DNA from: a virus
Direction: 5' to 3' (one strand)
Virus record (IMG/VR): IMGVR_UViG_3300020463_000042
Location: 1 to 41,516 of that record
Length of the DNA: 41,516 nucleotides
Position numbers and translations under genes: made by a program. The notes below the pieces were generated by a model. That model made no database searches and was not told the origin of the DNA. It saw only the letters and a list, made by a program, of their open reading frames with translations. Shown piece by piece: positions 38,876-41,516 of this stretch (position 1 is the first letter of the stretch; each line of letters starts with the position of its first letter).

Positions 38876-40476
38876 TAATTATTTTTAACTTTAATATGAC
38901 CATTACCAAAATTAATTTCAGTAGCATTATAATTACTAGGAGAACCTTGAAGTGAAAACATTATCATAAATTTTCTATTAACATTCCAATTAGAATAACT
39001 AGATAAATCTAGTGTTTGATGAAGTGAGCCACCAGTATAAACTTTTAATGAACTAGCTTCTTTTAAAACTCTAAATGTAGCACCATGACCAAAACTATTA
39101 TTTGCATCTTGAACAGTTGTATCAGCACTTCCATTCCAATAATGATAATCAAAGTTAGACATATTATTTCCAGAGTTTTGATAAATTACAAAATAATTTT
39201 CGTCTGCTTCTGTAACACCAACAGATGTACTTGCAGAAGCACCAAAACCAAAAGCAGTATTAGGAGATGAGTTTGCTCTATGAAATATAGAAGTTGAAAC
39301 TAAATAAAAAGTTGCAAATCCCCAAGTAGAAGATAACTGAAATTGAACATCCCAATCATTATAACCAACAGGAAAATTTTGCTTACCTAATACTTTTCCA
39401 TTTAATATATAACCAGTATAACTGTTTGCATTACCACCAACTGAAGGAACATAATATGAGCTTCCACTTAAACTTGGTAAAGTTCCATTTCCAGTAAGAC
39501 CAGATGTAGCATTATCTGTACTACAAGTGACCCAACCACCACCAGACATATCAACTGCTTTTTGTTGTGGATTTGAATGACTACCATTTGATGCGTTTCC
39601 GAATACATCTGTTTGACCACCAGAAAAATAAGGGTCAATATAATAATTTCCATCTGATGAACTTGGAGCAATATCTAAAATTTCAGCTCCACCAAGAGCA
39701 GACCTTGCTGATGATGAGCCATTTCTTCCAAGTGTTGTTATAATACTAAAATCTCTGTCTGTTGTATTTGTTCCATCACTTGCTCGTGCTGTAAAAGATG
39801 TAGTCGTGTCTGACGATACATCTGTGACTGCACCAGTAATTGTTCCATTTGAATTTAAAGTTAATCCTGCGTTTGTAAGATTACTTGTAGTTTCAGAAAA
39901 TGTTACAGCATCTCCTTCATCATCTGTTGCTGTTAAAGTAAAATGAGTACCAGAAGCTAAATCACTAACACTTCCTAATGAACCTGCATTTTGACCAAAT
40001 ACAGGAGAAGCATCAATATTAAATTCAAGAGTTGATGTTGTTGTTAAACCAGAAAGATTTGTTACTCTAACTTTATGAGGTTCGTTTGCACTTGTAACTG
40101 TATTAGGAATTTGAGCCACTATTTGTGTTGCCGAATTTCTAGTTACAGTTGGAGAAGCAATCGCAGTACCATTAGTATCAACAAAATGAACTGTTGCACC
40201 AACAGAAAAGTTTGTGCCAGTCAAAGTAATATTTTGAGGCAAAGCAGAACTCTCAAAATTAGATGCAGAAAAACCAGTTACAGTTGGAGCTGTATCAAAT
40301 ATTTTAAACTCACTAGCATTTCTTCCTTCAAATGCTCCAAGTGTAGAATTAAATCTCCATTGACCTGTAGTAGAACCTCGTTGTGCTGTAGTACCTGAAG
40401 CTACTTTAGTACCTTCTGTACCAGTATCTACTATATCTTCAAATTTAAAGTCAGCTATATCTCTAGCTTTTGTCAT
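38875..40476 (-). CDS. tail fibre-like adhesin with Ig-type and fibrinogen-like domains
   Basis: 533 residues. Residues 1-62 are the MTKARD adaptor shared with the gene cut at the left edge. Residues ~64-155 look like an IPT/TIG Ig-type domain (NITLTGTNFSVGATVHFVD), residues ~158-245 like a cadherin/He_PIG-type Ig domain (FTLTATDDEGDAVTFSE). From ~265 the pattern SSSDGNYYIDPYFSGG ... VDMSGGGWVTC resembles a fibrinogen-C or related lectin-type domain. It probably decorates the tail and binds surface sugars. Preceded by its small cassette partner at 40507-40731. Confidence 0.8.
   Translation of the reverse strand: MTKARDIADFKFEDIVDTGTEGTKVASGTTAQRGSTTGQWRFNSTLGAFEGRNASEFKIFDTAPTVTGFSASNFESSALPQNITLTGTNFSVGATVHFVDTNGTAIASPTVTRNSATQIVAQIPNTVTSANEPHKVRVTNLSGLTTTSTLEFNIDASPVFGQNAGSLGSVSDLASGTHFTLTATDDEGDAVTFSETTSNLTNAGLTLNSNGTITGAVTDVSSDTTTSFTARASDGTNTTDRDFSIITTLGRNGSSSARSALGGAEILDIAPSSSDGNYYIDPYFSGGQTDVFGNASNGSHSNPQQKAVDMSGGGWVTCSTDNATSGLTGNGTLPSLSGSSYYVPSVGGNANSYTGYILNGKVLGKQNFPVGYNDWDVQFQLSSTWGFATFYLVSTSIFHRANSSPNTAFGFGASASTSVGVTEADENYFVIYQNSGNNMSNFDYHYWNGSADTTVQDANNSFGHGATFRVLKEASSLKVYTGGSLHQTLDLSSYSNWNVNRKFMIMFSLQGSPSNYNATEINFGNGHIKVKNN
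40289..40365. repeat. 77-bp exact repeat of the window's left end (1-77)
   Basis: Bases 40289-40365 are identical to 1-77; beyond base 77 the copies diverge but stay homologous through the shared fibre N-terminus. The match starts at the very edge of the window, so it may extend further. This repeat explains why assembly stopped here. Confidence 0.9.
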
Positions 40477-40506
40477 TTTAGTTTTTCTCCTACTTGTTTA
40501 TAATTA

Positions 40507-40731
40507 TTACAATACGATTGTATTAGCTTCATCTTCAGTTAATGCTTCACCTGCAATTAACTTTGCTTTAGCACTAGCTTTAAGACTAGCTAATTCATTT
40601 CTTTCATTTGCACTAGCTGTTTTTTCTTCTTCAACTTTAGCTCTATCTTTTGCTAATTGATTTTCTTCTTCAGCAGTATAATCAACTACTTCTGAAGTTC
40701 CGTCTGCATAGTGTATTTCTTTTTTTGTCAT
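40507..40731 (-). CDS. small fibre-cassette protein (paralogue of 303-560)
   Basis: 74 residues: MTKKEIHYADGTSEVVDYTA, a long acidic helix, then a C-terminus (AKAKLIAGEALTE, EANTIVL) shared with the protein at 303-560. The two N-termini are unrelated, so the shared part may be what binds the conserved neighbour. Candidate fibre-assembly partner; family not recognised. Confidence 0.7.
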   Translation of the reverse strand: MTKKEIHYADGTSEVVDYTAEEENQLAKDRAKVEEEKTASANERNELASLKASAKAKLIAGEALTEDEANTIVL

Positions 40732-40740
40732 ATTATTCTC

Positions 40741-41516
40741 CTATTTTTTTAATCCCCACAAAGTAAAGTACATTCTAACAAAATTACCACCTTGCGTAGT
40801 TGAAATTTTAAAACCATCTATATTTGTAGGTTGTATGTAATAATGAAAAGCATTTGGATTTGCAAAATAATCTCCATTACTTCCAGAATTATCTCTTTGA
40901 ATACTATTAGTATGAACAGCTTTATAATAATTAGTGTTTTGATAAAGACCGAAAAACTTAAATTCAGTAAAACTCATCATATAAGAGGCATCACTATGCG
41001 TCCAGTTGTGAATAGCAATATCATCACACCCATTAGTATCATTATAACCACCCGCATTATTTTCTGAATTATCTGCTCGTCTATATGGATTTACACCAAC
41101 TCGTCTGTAATCAGTTGAACCACTTAATTCTGTTGAACCATTTAGCCATCTCATTCTTAAATAATCTCCATGGTCTAAATCAACTTGCATTTTAGCGATA
41201 TAACCAGAGTATAAACTGTCATTTAAAATATTTTGAAAAGTATGTGACGATACTGTTGATGTACTATCAACATGAGTAAGTTTTACTAAATCAGATGATA
41301 CTGTTCCCCAAGATGGGTTAGCACCAGAGCCACCAGTTTGTAAAACTTGTCCTGCTGTTCCATATCCTAATCTTGCTAGACCAGAGCCATCTCTATAAAC
41401 TATATCGCCTTGTGTTGTTAGTGTTGATGTTAAATCTGTTCCGTTAGTTCCATTAGTACCTGCTTGGGACATTATATCCCAGTTAGCTGTAACAGTTGGA
41501 AGGTTTCCTGTTGTAG
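40741..41516 (-). CDS. tail fibre/appendage protein, 5' end outside window
   Basis: Open frame to the right edge (258 codons visible). It begins mid-module at TTGNLPTVTANWD, the tail of the carbohydrate-binding-type N-terminus seen complete in the gene at 563-1438, and repeats the GTNGTNGTD and TQGDIVYRDGSGLARLGYG segments. The last ~175 residues, with HYYIQPTNIDGF near the end, are unlike the other copy. So it is a paralogue with an exchanged C-terminal receptor-binding domain. Confidence 0.8.
   Translation of the reverse strand, partial: TTGNLPTVTANWDIMSQAGTNGTNGTDLTSTLTTQGDIVYRDGSGLARLGYGTAGQVLQTGGSGANPSWGTVSSDLVKLTHVDSTSTVSSHTFQNILNDSLYSGYIAKMQVDLDHGDYLRMRWLNGSTELSGSTDYRRVGVNPYRRADNSENNAGGYNDTNGCDDIAIHNWTHSDASYMMSFTEFKFFGLYQNTNYYKAVHTNSIQRDNSGSNGDYFANPNAFHYYIQPTNIDGFKISTTQGGNFVRMYFTLWGLKK
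41306..41516. repeat. 211-bp repeat homologous to 1107-1317
   Basis: Aligns without gaps to 1107-1317 with scattered substitutions, mostly silent; the final 40 bases are identical. It encodes the shared N-terminal module of two fibre genes and ends exactly at the window edge. Confidence 0.85.

Noticed and set aside
1-41516. CRISPR array, insertion sequence or transposon
   Set aside because: No regularly spaced short direct repeats with unique spacers, no transposase and no IS-type terminal repeats were found. The only repeats are the fibre paralogues and the short sites listed.

Overview
The window is almost all of one T7-like podovirus genome (Autographiviridae type). Every credible gene is on the minus strand, so the genome reads right to left. 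Marks of the group are a single-subunit T7-type RNA polymerase, gp2.5-type SSB, gp3 endonuclease, gp3.5 amidase homologue, gp4 primase-helicase, family A DNA polymerase, gp6 exonuclease, and a collinear set of connector, scaffold, capsid, gp11/gp12 tail tube, gp13-gp16 core proteins, gp17-type fibre, holin-like proteins, TerS and TerL. The DNA is strongly AT-rich. A tyrosine integrase just upstream of the RNA polymerase, nucleotide-metabolism genes and many tiny basic proteins fit the marine integrase-bearing podoviruses of SAR11 and picocyanobacteria (HTVC019P / P-SSP7 type). No photosynthesis genes are present, so a SAR11-like (Pelagibacterales) host is my best inference, not a proof.

Layout in transcription order. 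(1) 34.6-32.1 kb: early region with very small proteins, a sigma70-like promoter, structured GC-rich non-coding DNA and the integrase. (2) 31.3-18.6 kb: RNA polymerase, SSB, endonuclease, amidase-like protein, primase-helicase, DNA polymerase, PD-(D/E)XK-like protein, exonuclease, DUF3310 protein, a SpeD-like pyruvoyl enzyme, nrdA, two small coupled genes and nrdB. (3) 18.6-13.3 kb: connector, scaffold, small basic proteins, capsid, a hairpin terminator, tail tube. (4) 13.3-3.5 kb: rest of the tail tube and internal core proteins. (5) 3.4 kb to base 1, then 41.5-38.9 kb: tail fibres, including a duplicated fibre cassette that flanks both ends of the window. (6) 38.9-34.6 kb: lysis and packaging genes, endolysin, then the junction with the early region.

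The window runs through the late-early junction, where a linear T7-like genome has its physical ends, and is broken instead inside repeated fibre genes. It therefore looks like an assembly of concatemeric or end-joined DNA that failed at the fibre duplication; the missing piece lies between base 1 and base 41516.

Six copies of a 20-bp element (core TAAAGTWCCC on the minus strand) stand where T7 has its RNA polymerase promoters: near the genome end, before the polymerase, SSB, connector, capsid and fibre genes. I infer that this is the promoter of the phage's own polymerase. A perfect hairpin with a T-rich tail directly after the capsid gene matches the place of T7 terminator T-phi. Items most worth a second look: a fibre with a decapeptide repeat and a cupredoxin-like domain keeping all four copper ligands; the duplicated fibre cassette; the nrdA-membrane peptide-small protein-nrdB coupled block; a SpeD homologue with an altered cleavage site; a gp3.5 homologue lacking catalytic residues; and the structured non-coding DNA of the early region.
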